NCBI RefSeq assembly: GCF_007829815.1
Contig: NZ_VIWT01000001.1
Span: 992,001-1,056,000 of the forward strand
DNA: 64,000 nucleotides
From: Kitasatospora viridis
GTDB lineage: Bacteria; Actinomycetota; Actinomycetes; Streptomycetales; Streptomycetaceae
Direction: 5' to 3'
Under the pieces are notes generated by a model. The model did no database searches and was not told the origin of the DNA. It saw only the letters and a program-made list of their open reading frames with translations. The first letter of the stretch is position 1, and every line of letters begins with the position of its first letter. Both the position numbers and the translations under genes were made by a program. Below are positions 17,071 through 24,754 of the stretch, in pieces.

Positions 17071-18554
17071 GCCAGTGAACTCCTCGGTGCGATGTGGTGC
17101 GGGTGCTGCGGATGGTGCGGGTGCTGCGGGTGCTGCGGGTCGAGGGTCTCCGCCCTCAGGTCCGCGGCCACGACCTTCGCGTTGCGGGTGGCCTGGTAGA
17201 GCGAGGACGAGTAGAGCAGCGAGCCCCGGGTGGCGTAGCCGATCACGTAGATGCGGGAGCGGGTCCCGCCCTCACTGACCAGCCGTCCGGTGGCGCGCTG
17301 CGTCCGGATGCCACCATAGGCGTCCAACTGCGCTCCGGCGGTGGCGGCGAGGCCGAGTTCGAACTCGACCTGGCCGGCGCTGGTGGCCCGGCCGGTCGCG
17401 TCGACCAGGAGGTCGAAGCGTTCGGTGCCGTGCTCGCCGACGACGACCGGCCCGCTGTCGGCCGTCCCGAGGGTGCCGCGGATGATCCGGACGCGACCGC
17501 TCCGGTAGCCGTCGGTGATCAGCCGCGCGGTGCTGTGCGGCACCGGCGCGGTGATCGCCTGCAGGTGGCGGAAGTAGCGGTCGTGGAAGAGCTTGCGGTC
17601 GCCGTCGTCGAAGGCGTACCAGTACGCGGGCAGGTCGCGGTTGGCCAGGGAGATGCAGAGGTTCTGGATCGCACGGTGCTCGGCGGGGATCTCGGGGTAG
17701 CGGACGAAGCCCGTGATGCCCAGCCGCAACCGGTCCAGGTAGCTGCGGAGTTCGCCGTGGCCGATGCCGTGCGCCCGCAGCTCGTCGAAGAGTTGGGCGC
17801 GCAGGGCGGCCATGGTGAGCCGGCCGGCGGGCGAGACCTCGGGGGTGGTGAGCGGGAGGTCGACCGGGTAGTCGGCGCGGACGTCGGGCAGGAAGCCCGA
17901 CCGGGAGAGCAGGGTGATGCGGGCGTCGAGGCCGGCCTCTAGCAGCGCGGTCACGGTGTCCATCGCGGTGAGGCCGAGACCGACGATGCCGATGTCCCGG
18001 GCGCCGCGCGCGCGTTCCACCAGGGTGGCGAGCGGGTACGGGGCGGCGATCCCGTCCCGGTCGGCGCCCGCGCGGTCCTGGCGCCCGTGGCCGGTGCAGG
18101 TGATGACGTGGTCGTACGACTCCCAGCCGTTGTCGGCGGTGTGGAGCTGGACCGCGTCGGGCGTCTCCCGCACGGTGTCCACGTAGGAGCGCACGAGGCG
18201 CAGCGGCGCGCCGTCGGCCGCCCAGGCCCGCGCGGCCTCCTCGAACCGCTCCGCCAGGTAACCGCCGAACAGCGCCCGGCTGTAGTACTCGCCGTCCAGC
18301 ACCGCGGCCGACACCAGGCCGCGGGTGCGCAGCCAGGTGACGAAGTCGTCCTGGTCGTCGTAGCTGACCGACATGCACCGGGCCTGCCGGTTGACCAGCG
18401 CGCTCGTCAGGTCCTCCCGGTACACGCCGCCGGGCCCGAACCGGGGCGCGCCGTCGATCACGTGCACCTCGGGCAGCTCCGGCCGGAGCGCCCGGTGCAG
18501 TTCGTGGAGCACCGACGTGGCGGCCGCTCCCGCGCCGATGACGGCGATTCTCAT
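17067..18554 (-). CDS. Third FAD/NAD(P)-binding protein
   Basis: A 495-aa flavoprotein of the NAD_binding_9 type, more distant from the other two. It has the N-terminal FAD fold MRIAVIGAGAAATSVLHELH, then FGPGGVYREDLTSALVNRQA, YSRALFGGYLAERF, a mid-protein CTGHGRQDRAG, a second nucleotide fold IGIVGLGLTAMDTVTALLEA, and a C-terminal motif YVIGYATRGSLLYSSSL. The C-terminal tail is rich in His-Pro-Gln repeats. It is likely to be an amino-acid N-hydroxylase or an oxidase acting on the N-N product. It starts at ATG 18554, 77 bases after the MetRS-like gene, with a hairpin in the gap, and overlaps the GNAT gene by ATGA. Confidence 0.75.
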   Translation of the reverse strand: MRIAVIGAGAAATSVLHELHRALRPELPEVHVIDGAPRFGPGGVYREDLTSALVNRQARCMSVSYDDQDDFVTWLRTRGLVSAAVLDGEYYSRALFGGYLAERFEEAARAWAADGAPLRLVRSYVDTVRETPDAVQLHTADNGWESYDHVITCTGHGRQDRAGADRDGIAAPYPLATLVERARGARDIGIVGLGLTAMDTVTALLEAGLDARITLLSRSGFLPDVRADYPVDLPLTTPEVSPAGRLTMAALRAQLFDELRAHGIGHGELRSYLDRLRLGITGFVRYPEIPAEHRAIQNLCISLANRDLPAYWYAFDDGDRKLFHDRYFRHLQAITAPVPHSTARLITDGYRSGRVRIIRGTLGTADSGPVVVGEHGTERFDLLVDATGRATSAGQVEFELGLAATAGAQLDAYGGIRTQRATGRLVSEGGTRSRIYVIGYATRGSLLYSSSLYQATRNAKVVAADLRAETLDPQHPQHPHHPQHPHHIAPRSSLA

Positions 18555-18583
18555 CGCTGATCCTCCGCTGGCAGTAGGTGGGC

Positions 18584-18615
18584 CGCCCTCCGGGCCGGGA
18601 CCGGTCCGGAGGGCG
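18584..18615. terminator. Intercistronic hairpin in the biosynthetic operon
   Basis: A perfect 10-bp stem CGCCCTCCGG/CCGGAGGGCG (18584-18593 with 18606-18615, 12-nt loop that itself contains CCGG repeats) fills the 77-base gap between the MetRS-like gene and the third flavoprotein gene. There is no T-run. It could be a partial terminator, an mRNA-processing site or a stability element that sets expression of the downstream half. Confidence 0.4.
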
Positions 18616-18631
18616 GGTGGGGTGGGGATGT

Positions 18632-19993
18632 TCAGAGCAGGAGGTGGCTCTCGACCGCGTCCGCCATCCGCGCGAGCTCCGCGGCCTCCGCCGCGGACAG
18701 CCGCCCGCTGTCGATCGCGTCCCGGGCCCGGGTGAGCCGGTTGAGGACGTCGCGGACGGTGAAGCGCTCCGGCGCGGCGAGGCGTTCCAGGGCGGCGGCG
18801 AAGGCGCGCCCCGCGGGGGTGGTGGCCACGGGGAACTCGGTCCGGCCCACCGCCCAGTCCCGCTGGTCCGCCTCGTCCGCCTCGTCCGGCGGCACGAAGT
18901 CCCGTTCGCCGTACTCCGGGCAGGAGCGGGCCAGCGCGGACCGGGCGGACCGCACCGGCACGGAGGTGCCGAAGTCGGCCGCCCAGACGGCGTTGTTGCG
19001 GCTGGAGGAGATCTTCCGGCCGCCGAGCCGCAGGAACCGGTTGGTCTTCAGCGCCACCGGCACCGCACCCGGAAGCCCGAACACGACGGCCAGCAGCGGC
19101 AGGACCGCGGCGTAGTAGTAGGTGTTGTCGGTGCCGAAGTAGTAGGTCAGCCGCAGGTCCTCGCGGCTGCGGACGACCTGCCTGACGTCGTCCAGAGTGC
19201 AGCTCTGCGGTAGGCCCAGGATCTGGCCCAGCGCGTACATGTGGGCGAAGAAGATCTCGATCCACGGATTGACGACCCGGTCCTGGCCGACCGGGAAGCC
19301 GTACTCGCTGCGGAGGGTCAACGTCAGGTCGTGCGGCCGCAGTCCGTCGACGAGCTCGTCGATGAAGACGTCGTCGCGGGTGATCGACCGGTGCAGCCGG
19401 CGCAGCTCCCGCAGGTCCTCGGCGCCGATCGAGAGGACCGTCGGCACCCCGCTCGGCAGCTGCTTGAACTCGCCGCTGCCGGAGGGCTCGGCCCGCGGCG
19501 CGAGGAGTTCCGGCAGGGTGAGCGGACGGCCGCAGTTCTCGCAGACGTTGGCGGCGGCCTGCTGGAGGCAGTCCGGGCAGAGCCCGGACACGAACGCCTC
19601 CACCGCCGACCGGCCCTCGGCGGTTACCCACTCGTCCTTCGCCACGGCCCGCGGGTCGCCGAGCAGTTCCTCGACGCAGCCGCGCAGGTACGCCACGTAG
19701 GGCGCCGCGGTGTTGTCGATGCGGGAACCGAACTCCATGTCCAGGGCGGCGTAGTCGCGTTCGATGGCCGCGATCATGTCGAGGCGGAACTCCTCGACGT
19801 CGCGCTGCTTCTCGTCCGCCTTGCGCTTGACGTAGGTCTGGTAGTTGTCGATGTGGGAGGCGTGGACGGCCTGCGCACCGAACATCCGCAGCAGCCGGGT
19901 GTTGAGGTCGGCACGCAGGTACGGACCGGCCACGTGACCGACGTGCAGGCCGCCGTTGGGCGTGGGCGGCGGGGTGATGATGACGTGGACCAC
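18632..19993 (-). CDS. MetRS-like protein, probable hydrazine synthetase catalytic half
   Basis: A 453-aa class I aminoacyl-tRNA-synthetase homologue. It has the HIGH-type motif LHVGHVAGPY (residues 16-25), a four-cysteine zinc knuckle CPDC...CENC, and a KMSKS-like KISSS within GGRKISSSRNN. It is much shorter than true MetRS (about 550-680 aa): the anticodon-binding helical region is reduced to roughly 100 residues and there is no C-terminal tRNA-binding domain. In the s56-p1 and triacsin pathways a MetRS-like domain paired with a cupin adenylates an amino acid, esterifies it to an N-hydroxyl amine and allows N-N bond formation. Here the cupin is the gene immediately upstream. The start GTG has GGGAG 7 nt ahead, just after the cupin stop. 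A housekeeping MetRS is excluded by length and context. Confidence 0.85.
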   Translation of the reverse strand: MVHVIITPPPTPNGGLHVGHVAGPYLRADLNTRLLRMFGAQAVHASHIDNYQTYVKRKADEKQRDVEEFRLDMIAAIERDYAALDMEFGSRIDNTAAPYVAYLRGCVEELLGDPRAVAKDEWVTAEGRSAVEAFVSGLCPDCLQQAAANVCENCGRPLTLPELLAPRAEPSGSGEFKQLPSGVPTVLSIGAEDLRELRRLHRSITRDDVFIDELVDGLRPHDLTLTLRSEYGFPVGQDRVVNPWIEIFFAHMYALGQILGLPQSCTLDDVRQVVRSREDLRLTYYFGTDNTYYYAAVLPLLAVVFGLPGAVPVALKTNRFLRLGGRKISSSRNNAVWAADFGTSVPVRSARSALARSCPEYGERDFVPPDEADEADQRDWAVGRTEFPVATTPAGRAFAAALERLAAPERFTVRDVLNRLTRARDAIDSGRLSAAEAAELARMADAVESHLLL

Positions 19994-20005
19994 GGAATCG
20001 CTCCC

Positions 20006-20356
20006 CTACTTCTCCGGCTCGCTCCACCAGAAGCTGAAGAAGCGGATCGGCTCGTCGCCGGCGTTCGAGACCTGGTGGACCTGGTCGCCCTCGATCACGA
20101 TCACGTCCCCCTCGGACATCTCCTGGACGGTGTCCTCGACCCGGACCCGGGCCTTGCCGTTGATCAGGAACAGCAGCTCCGTCACCGGGTGCTGGTGCTC
20201 CTGCACCGACTCGCCGGGCTGGATGTAGGAGACGGCGGAACCCAGCTTGGTGTTGGCCGGCCCGGTCTTGGCCAGGAGCTCGGTGAACCGGCGGATCCGG
20301 ACGCCGTACTCGGGCTTGTAGCTGTCCTCGGTCTGCGGCTCGTAGGTGTATCGCAC
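20006..20356 (-). CDS. Small cupin, probable hydrazine synthetase partner
   Basis: A 116-aa single-domain cupin. The first motif is GESVQEHQHPVTELLFLING (His-x-His and Glu metal ligands) and the second GDVIVIEGDQVHQVSN (the third His). All ligands expected for a metal-binding cupin are therefore present. GTG is the start, with GGAAGG 7 nt upstream. The gene sits 12 bases before the MetRS-like gene, the same cupin-then-MetRS order I recall for the fused hydrazine synthetases. In those enzymes the cupin domain catalyses rearrangement of the N-hydroxyl ester into an N-N linked product. The alternative, a generic metal-bound isomerase or sensor, is possible but less attractive in this context. 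Confidence 0.82.
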   Translation of the reverse strand: MRYTYEPQTEDSYKPEYGVRIRRFTELLAKTGPANTKLGSAVSYIQPGESVQEHQHPVTELLFLINGKARVRVEDTVQEMSEGDVIVIEGDQVHQVSNAGDEPIRFFSFWWSEPEK

Positions 20357-20409
20357 GATGGACCTTCCGATCGTCTGGGAGGGGTGGGTGGTGGGGGTGG
20401 ATCGCGGGA

Positions 20410-21222
20410 TCAGGGGAGCTGGAAGGGGAGTTCCAAGCCGTCGAGGACGGTGGCGCAGTGGCAGTTCCGCTCCGCCGGCAGCTCCTCGACGGTGCGGAGC
20501 ACGAGGTCGCGCATGCGCTCGGTGTTCTGCCGGAACACCTGGAAGACCGATTCCTGGTCGACGCTCTCATCGGCGTCGATCCCCGCGTCGAGGTCGGTCA
20601 CCAGCGCCAACGACGTGTAGCACAGGGCGAGTTCGCGGGCGAGGACGGCCTCCGGGAAGCCCGTCATGTTCACCAGCGACCAGCCGGCCGCCGCGAACCA
20701 CCGGGACTCCGCGCGGGTGGAGAACCGCGGCCCCTCGACGACCACCATGGTGCCGCCGTCGCGCACCGCGCTGCCGGTCTCGCCCGCCGCCTTGAGCACG
20801 GCGCCGCGGCCCTCGACGCAGTAGGGGTCCGCGAAGCTCACATGGACCGCGCCGGTGTCGTAGAAGGTCTGCACCCGCCCGCTGGTGCGGTCGACCAGTT
20901 GGTCGGGCACGACGATCGTGCCCGGCGTGAGCTCCCTGCGCAGCGACCCGACCGCGCAGGGGGCGAGGATCTGCCGCACGCCGAGCGAGCGCAGCGCCCA
21001 GAGGTTGGCCCGGTAGTTGATCTTGTGCGGCGGGAGTTCGTGGTGGCTGCCGTGCCGGGGGATGAAGGCGGTGCGGCGCCCGGCGACGACACCGACGGAC
21101 ACCGCGTCGGACGGGGCGCCGTAGGGCGTCTCCACCTCGACCCGCTGGACCTCGGTGAGCAGCTCGTAGAACCCGCTGCCGCCGATGACTCCGATCTCGG
21201 CCGTGTTCCCTGCTTCGGTCAT
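20410..21222 (-). CDS. mtnP: S-methyl-5'-thioadenosine phosphorylase
   Basis: A 270-aa purine nucleoside phosphorylase family 2 enzyme. It cleaves methylthioadenosine with phosphate to adenine and methylthioribose-1-phosphate. Visible motifs are the phosphate loop IGVIGGSGFYELL, the active-site FIPRHGSHHELPPHKINYRA, EGPRFSTRAES, and the ribose/base-binding NMTGFPEAVLARE followed by VTDLDAG. ATG at 21222 was chosen over a longer frame because the longer N-terminus has no family counterpart and crosses into the MtnC gene. It is part of the methionine-salvage block, with gaps of 31 and 53 bases to its neighbours, which is looser than elsewhere in the operon. Confidence 0.93.
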   Translation of the reverse strand: MTEAGNTAEIGVIGGSGFYELLTEVQRVEVETPYGAPSDAVSVGVVAGRRTAFIPRHGSHHELPPHKINYRANLWALRSLGVRQILAPCAVGSLRRELTPGTIVVPDQLVDRTSGRVQTFYDTGAVHVSFADPYCVEGRGAVLKAAGETGSAVRDGGTMVVVEGPRFSTRAESRWFAAAGWSLVNMTGFPEAVLARELALCYTSLALVTDLDAGIDADESVDQESVFQVFRQNTERMRDLVLRTVEELPAERNCHCATVLDGLELPFQLP

Positions 21223-21253
21223 TGCTGTCCGCCCCTGTCGGTTCGTGGTGTGC

Positions 21254-21979
21254 TCATCGGGTGCTGGTGACCCGGAGCAGGTGGAGGGAGTCGACGGTCG
21301 GGTGCGCGCCGACCGCCGTGCCCCGCGGGTCACCGGCGCGCCGGACCCCCGCGGTGCGCCAGCCGGCGGCCGCGGCCGCGTCCAGTTCCGCGTCGACATC
21401 GCTGAGGAACAGGACGGACCGGCCCTCGGCGCCCACCGCGGCGGCGATCCGCCGGTAGGAGTCGGGCTCCCGCTTGCCGCCCGCGGTGGTCAGGTCGAAG
21501 TAGCCGTCCAGCAGTGCCGAGAGGTCGCCGAGGTCGCTGTGGGCGAACCAGTCGCGCTGCGCGGCGAGCGCGCCCGACGAGTAGACGTACCGGGCGATGC
21601 CGGCCTGCTGCCAGTCGGCCAGCACCCCGGGCACCTCCGGGTAGACGTGCCCGTGCAGCGACCCGTCGGCGTATCCGTCGGCCCAGATCAGCGCCTGGAC
21701 GGCCTTGAGCGGCGCGGTCTTGAGGTCCTGGTCCGACCAGTCGCCCAGGACGGCGGCCGCGGCCGCCGCGCCGAGGGCCGGATCGCCGGTCGCCTCCCGG
21801 ATCTCCCGGCGGATGCCGGCGTGCCGCGGGTCGTCCCAGTGCTCCGCCGTCCAGTGCGCGAGCCGCTCCCGCGCGTAGGGGAACAGCACCTCCTGGACGT
21901 GGGCGAGCGAGCCGACGGTCCCCTCGATGTCCAGCACCACGGCGTCGACCGCGAACGGACCGGCGGTCACGGCGCTCAC
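21254..21979 (-). CDS. mtnC: Acireductone synthase (enolase-phosphatase E1)
   Basis: A 241-aa HAD-superfamily enzyme of methionine salvage that enolises and dephosphorylates 2,3-diketo-5-methylthiopentyl-1-phosphate to acireductone. HAD motifs are present in order: VVLDIEGTVGS (nucleophile Asp and EGT), YSSGALAAQ (motif II), GGKREPDSY (motif III Lys) and FLSDVDAELDAA (motif IV acids). The start is GTG at 21979, overlapping the MtnD stop as GTGA. Length and motif spacing are normal for MtnC, so an active enzyme is expected. Confidence 0.93.
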   Translation of the reverse strand: MSAVTAGPFAVDAVVLDIEGTVGSLAHVQEVLFPYARERLAHWTAEHWDDPRHAGIRREIREATGDPALGAAAAAAVLGDWSDQDLKTAPLKAVQALIWADGYADGSLHGHVYPEVPGVLADWQQAGIARYVYSSGALAAQRDWFAHSDLGDLSALLDGYFDLTTAGGKREPDSYRRIAAAVGAEGRSVLFLSDVDAELDAAAAAGWRTAGVRRAGDPRGTAVGAHPTVDSLHLLRVTSTR

Positions 21980-22554
21980 CGGTCACCCGCCAGCAGCGCG
22001 TCCAACCGGGGGACGCTCCGGGCGATGGGGTCACTGGTGAAGTCGCCGACCCAGCCGTCCTCCTCCTCGAAGAACCGGATGGCGCAGAAATCGGGGCGGG
22101 GTCCCATGTCGAACCAGTGCCTGGTGCCGGCCGGCACCGACAGCAGGTCGCCCGCCTCGCAGACCACGGCGAGGACCCGGTCCTGCACGTGGAGGTAGAA
22201 GCAGCCGGTGCCCTGGGCGAAGAAGCGGACCTCGTCTTCGCCGTGCCGGTGCTCTTCGAGGAAGGTGAGCCGCGCCTGCTCGGCGCGGGTCCGCCACTGC
22301 GGGGTGTCCTCGGGGTGGAACTGGACGGTGTCGGTGACCTTCAGGCCCTCCTCGGCGCATAGCTCGTCCACCTCCGCCCGGTAGAGCTCGATCAGCGCGT
22401 CGTTGGCGGTGCCGGGCTCGACCGCCCCGCGCACCGGCCAACTGCGCAGCCGGACCGAGCAGTCGAGCAGGACATCGGCGATCTGCGCGCGGTCCCGGGT
22501 GCGCAGGAGCACGACCTCGGGGGCGTCGTCGGGCATGACCTGGAGCAGAGTCAC
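21976..22554 (-). CDS. mtnD: Acireductone dioxygenase
   Basis: A 192-aa cupin-fold dioxygenase that converts acireductone plus O2 to 4-methylthio-2-oxobutanoate and formate (the iron form), the last oxidative step of methionine salvage. Metal ligands are in EEHRHGEDEVRFFAQG (two His and a Glu) and the later His in GTRHWFDMG. The GTG at 22554 overlaps the MtnB stop (GTGA). A longer frame exists upstream but lies inside mtnB. The N-terminal sequence VTLLQVMPDDAPEV matches the normal start of bacterial family members. Confidence 0.93.
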   Translation of the reverse strand: MTLLQVMPDDAPEVVLLRTRDRAQIADVLLDCSVRLRSWPVRGAVEPGTANDALIELYRAEVDELCAEEGLKVTDTVQFHPEDTPQWRTRAEQARLTFLEEHRHGEDEVRFFAQGTGCFYLHVQDRVLAVVCEAGDLLSVPAGTRHWFDMGPRPDFCAIRFFEEEDGWVGDFTSDPIARSVPRLDALLAGDR

Positions 22555-23213
22555 GAGCTCGTTCCTGTCGTGAGTACGGGTACCGCGCCGCCGTTGACGG
22601 TGAGCACCTGGCAGATCGCCTCCAGGCACTCAAGGCGGTTCCGGGCCTGGGCCAGGTTGCGTCCCCAGGCTGTGATCCCGTGGTCGGCGATGAGCAGTGC
22701 GGGCGGCGCCTGCGGGGTGCGGGTGAGGTGGTCGGCGGTGTCGGCCGCGATGCGGGCGACGTCGGGCCAGTTGGGCAGGACCGGCAGCTCGATGGCGGAC
22801 GGGTCCGCCAGTCCGAGCCCCTTCAGCAGCTCGAACCGCTCCAACCGCAGCCGCTGGGGCCGGTCCGAGGGGGCGATGCGGCAGGCGAGGGCGGTCGCGT
22901 ACGGCGAGTGGACGTGGATGACGGCCTCGGCGCCGGTCGTGCGGTAGATCGCGGTGTGGATCGACGTCTCGGCGGAGGCCCGCAACGCGGTGGGCTCCGC
23001 CACCTCGTCGGTCGCGATGTCCACCACCACGGTGTCGGCGCCGGTGAGCTCGCCCTTGGCGAAGCCGCTGGCCGTGATGAGCGCGCGGCCGCCCGCTCCC
23101 GGGAGCCGGACCGACAGGTTGCCGGAGGTGCCGGGCAGCCAGCCCCGCTCGTACAGCCGGCCGGAGAACTCCGCCAGCTCGGCGCCGCGTTGGGCGAAGG
23201 TCGCGGTGGTCAT
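22551..23213 (-). CDS. mtnB: Methylthioribulose-1-phosphate dehydratase
   Basis: A 220-aa class II aldolase/adducin-family enzyme that dehydrates methylthioribulose-1-phosphate. It shows the phosphate-binding loop PGTSGNLSVR, the zinc-binding VIHVHSPYATAL (two His) and the third His in IADHGITAWGRN, with an ITASGFAKGELTG segment typical of MtnB. ATG at 23213 overlaps the stop of the MtnA-Apt fusion (ATGA). Fuculose aldolase relatives share the fold, but the neighbours fix the pathway assignment. Confidence 0.92.
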   Translation of the reverse strand: MTTATFAQRGAELAEFSGRLYERGWLPGTSGNLSVRLPGAGGRALITASGFAKGELTGADTVVVDIATDEVAEPTALRASAETSIHTAIYRTTGAEAVIHVHSPYATALACRIAPSDRPQRLRLERFELLKGLGLADPSAIELPVLPNWPDVARIAADTADHLTRTPQAPPALLIADHGITAWGRNLAQARNRLECLEAICQVLTVNGGAVPVLTTGTSS

Positions 23214-24754
23214 GCCGGCACCTCGCACAGCGCCAGGACGGGATGGCCGGCGAGCCGCTCCCGGCCGCCGAGCCCGGTCAGGGCGACGATCGTGGCGAGC
23301 CCGGCCACCTTGGCGTCGCTCAGCTCGACCAGTCGGCCCGCGGCCTGCAGCGTGCCCCCGGTGGCGAGGACGTCGTCGACGCACAGCACCCGCTCGCCGG
23401 GGCACACCGCACCCTCCTGCACCTCGATCCGGTCGCTGCCGTACTCCAGCTGGTACTCGGCCTGGTGGACGGCGCCGGGGAGCTTGCCGGGCTTGCGGGC
23501 CAGGGTCAGCGGCAGGCCGGTCAGGGTGGCCAGCGCGGCGCCCAGCACGAAGCCGCGGGACTCGATGGCGAGGATCCGGTCGAACTCCCCGGCGAAGCGG
23601 TCCGCCACCCGGGTGGCCAGCCGGGACAGCATCCCCGGCTCGGCGTAGAGCCCGGCCAGGTCGCGGAAGACCACCCCCGGCTTCGGGTAGTCGGGGAACT
23701 CGGTGAGCAGCGCCGCGATTTCGGCGCTGGTCGGCTCGGTCACCCCGAACCGGGGGCGCACGGTGCGCCGTTCGGAGACGAGCGCGGTGATCAGCTCGGC
23801 CGGGGTGACGTCGAAGGCGGGGTTGAAGGCCTTGGCGTCGGACGGTGCCACCCGGGTGCCACCGAAGCCGGTGACCTCGGCGGCATCCCGCTCCTCGACC
23901 ACGATGCCGGAGCCGTCGGGGAGTTCGTGGTCCCACGTCGATTCGGGGGCCACCACGACCACGGGGATCCGGTGCCGGGCGGCGGCCACCGCGAGGCCGT
24001 AGGTGCCGATCTTGTTGGCGGTGTCGCCGTTGACCGCGATCCGGTCGGCCCCGACCAGCACGCAGTCCACCATCGACCGGTCCATGGCCGCGGCGGCGGC
24101 GGAGTCGACGCAGAGCCGGTAGGGCACGCCGGCCGCGCCCAGTTCCCACGCCGTCAACCGCGCCCCCTGCAGCAGCGGGCGGGTCTCGTCGACGAGCACC
24201 TCCTCGACCAGCCCGCGGCGGGCCAGTTCGAGGATGGTGCCGATGGCGGTGCCCTCCGCGGCGGTGGCCAGCCGTCCGGTGTTGCAGTGCGTCAGGAGGC
24301 GCAGCTTCCGGCCCGGCGCCAGCTCAGCCACCAGGTCGGCCGCCCGGCCGGCCGCGGCCCGGTTGGCCGCGGCGTCCTCCGCGACCATGACCCGGGCCTC
24401 GGCGAGCACGCCCTGCGGCCCGGCCGCCAGCCGGCTCAGCGCGCGGCGCACGCCCCAGGCCAGGTTGACCGCGGTGGGCCGGGCCTCGGCGATCCTGGCC
24501 GCGTCGGCCCGCAGCGCGGCCTCGCCGGCGGGGGTCCCGAGGTCGTGAGTGTGCGCGGCGAGGGCGACGCCGTAGGCGCCGGCGAGCCCCAGGGTGGGCG
24601 CGCCGCGCACCGCCAGGCTGGTGATCGCGTCGATGAGCTGGTCGACCGTCTCGAGCCGCAGCAGCCGCAGCGCCCCGGGCAGCGCCCGCTGGTCGATGGC
24701 GACGACGACCCCGTCCTCCCAGTCGAGGGCGGCGGGCAGCGCGGACGCGCTCAT
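23210..24754 (-). CDS. Fusion: methylthioribose-1-phosphate isomerase + adenine phosphoribosyltransferase
   Basis: A single 514-aa protein joins two salvage enzymes that normally are separate. Residues 1 to about 340 are Mtn[19 protein letters not shown], the catalytic-Cys segment [10 protein letters not shown] and the Asp-containing [19 protein letters not shown]. Residues about 345-514 are Apt: [29 protein letters not shown] and the PRPP loop [13 protein letters not shown]. MtnP splits MTA into methylthioribose-1-phosphate and adenine, exactly the two substrates of this fusion, so one polypeptide handles both products. The ATG overlaps the metK stop (ATGA). Both halves keep their catalytic motifs. 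I do not know of a described precedent. Confidence 0.92.
   Translation of the reverse strand: MSASALPAALDWEDGVVVAIDQRALPGALRLLRLETVDQLIDAITSLAVRGAPTLGLAGAYGVALAAHTHDLGTPAGEAALRADAARIAEARPTAVNLAWGVRRALSRLAAGPQGVLAEARVMVAEDAAANRAAAGRAADLVAELAPGRKLRLLTHCNTGRLATAAEGTAIGTILELARRGLVEEVLVDETRPLLQGARLTAWELGAAGVPYRLCVDSAAAAAMDRSMVDCVLVGADRIAVNGDTANKIGTYGLAVAAARHRIPVVVVAPESTWDHELPDGSGIVVEERDAAEVTGFGGTRVAPSDAKAFNPAFDVTPAELITALVSERRTVRPRFGVTEPTSAEIAALLTEFPDYPKPGVVFRDLAGLYAEPGMLSRLATRVADRFAGEFDRILAIESRGFVLGAALATLTGLPLTLARKPGKLPGAVHQAEYQLEYGSDRIEVQEGAVCPGERVLCVDDVLATGGTLQAAGRLVELSDAKVAGLATIVALTGLGGRERLAGHPVLALCEVPA

Noticed and set aside
18632..19993. Housekeeping or resistance-type methionyl-tRNA synthetase
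   Set aside because: The protein is about 100-200 residues shorter than MetRS, with a reduced anticodon-binding part, and lies between a cupin and an N-oxygenase-like gene in a biosynthetic operon.
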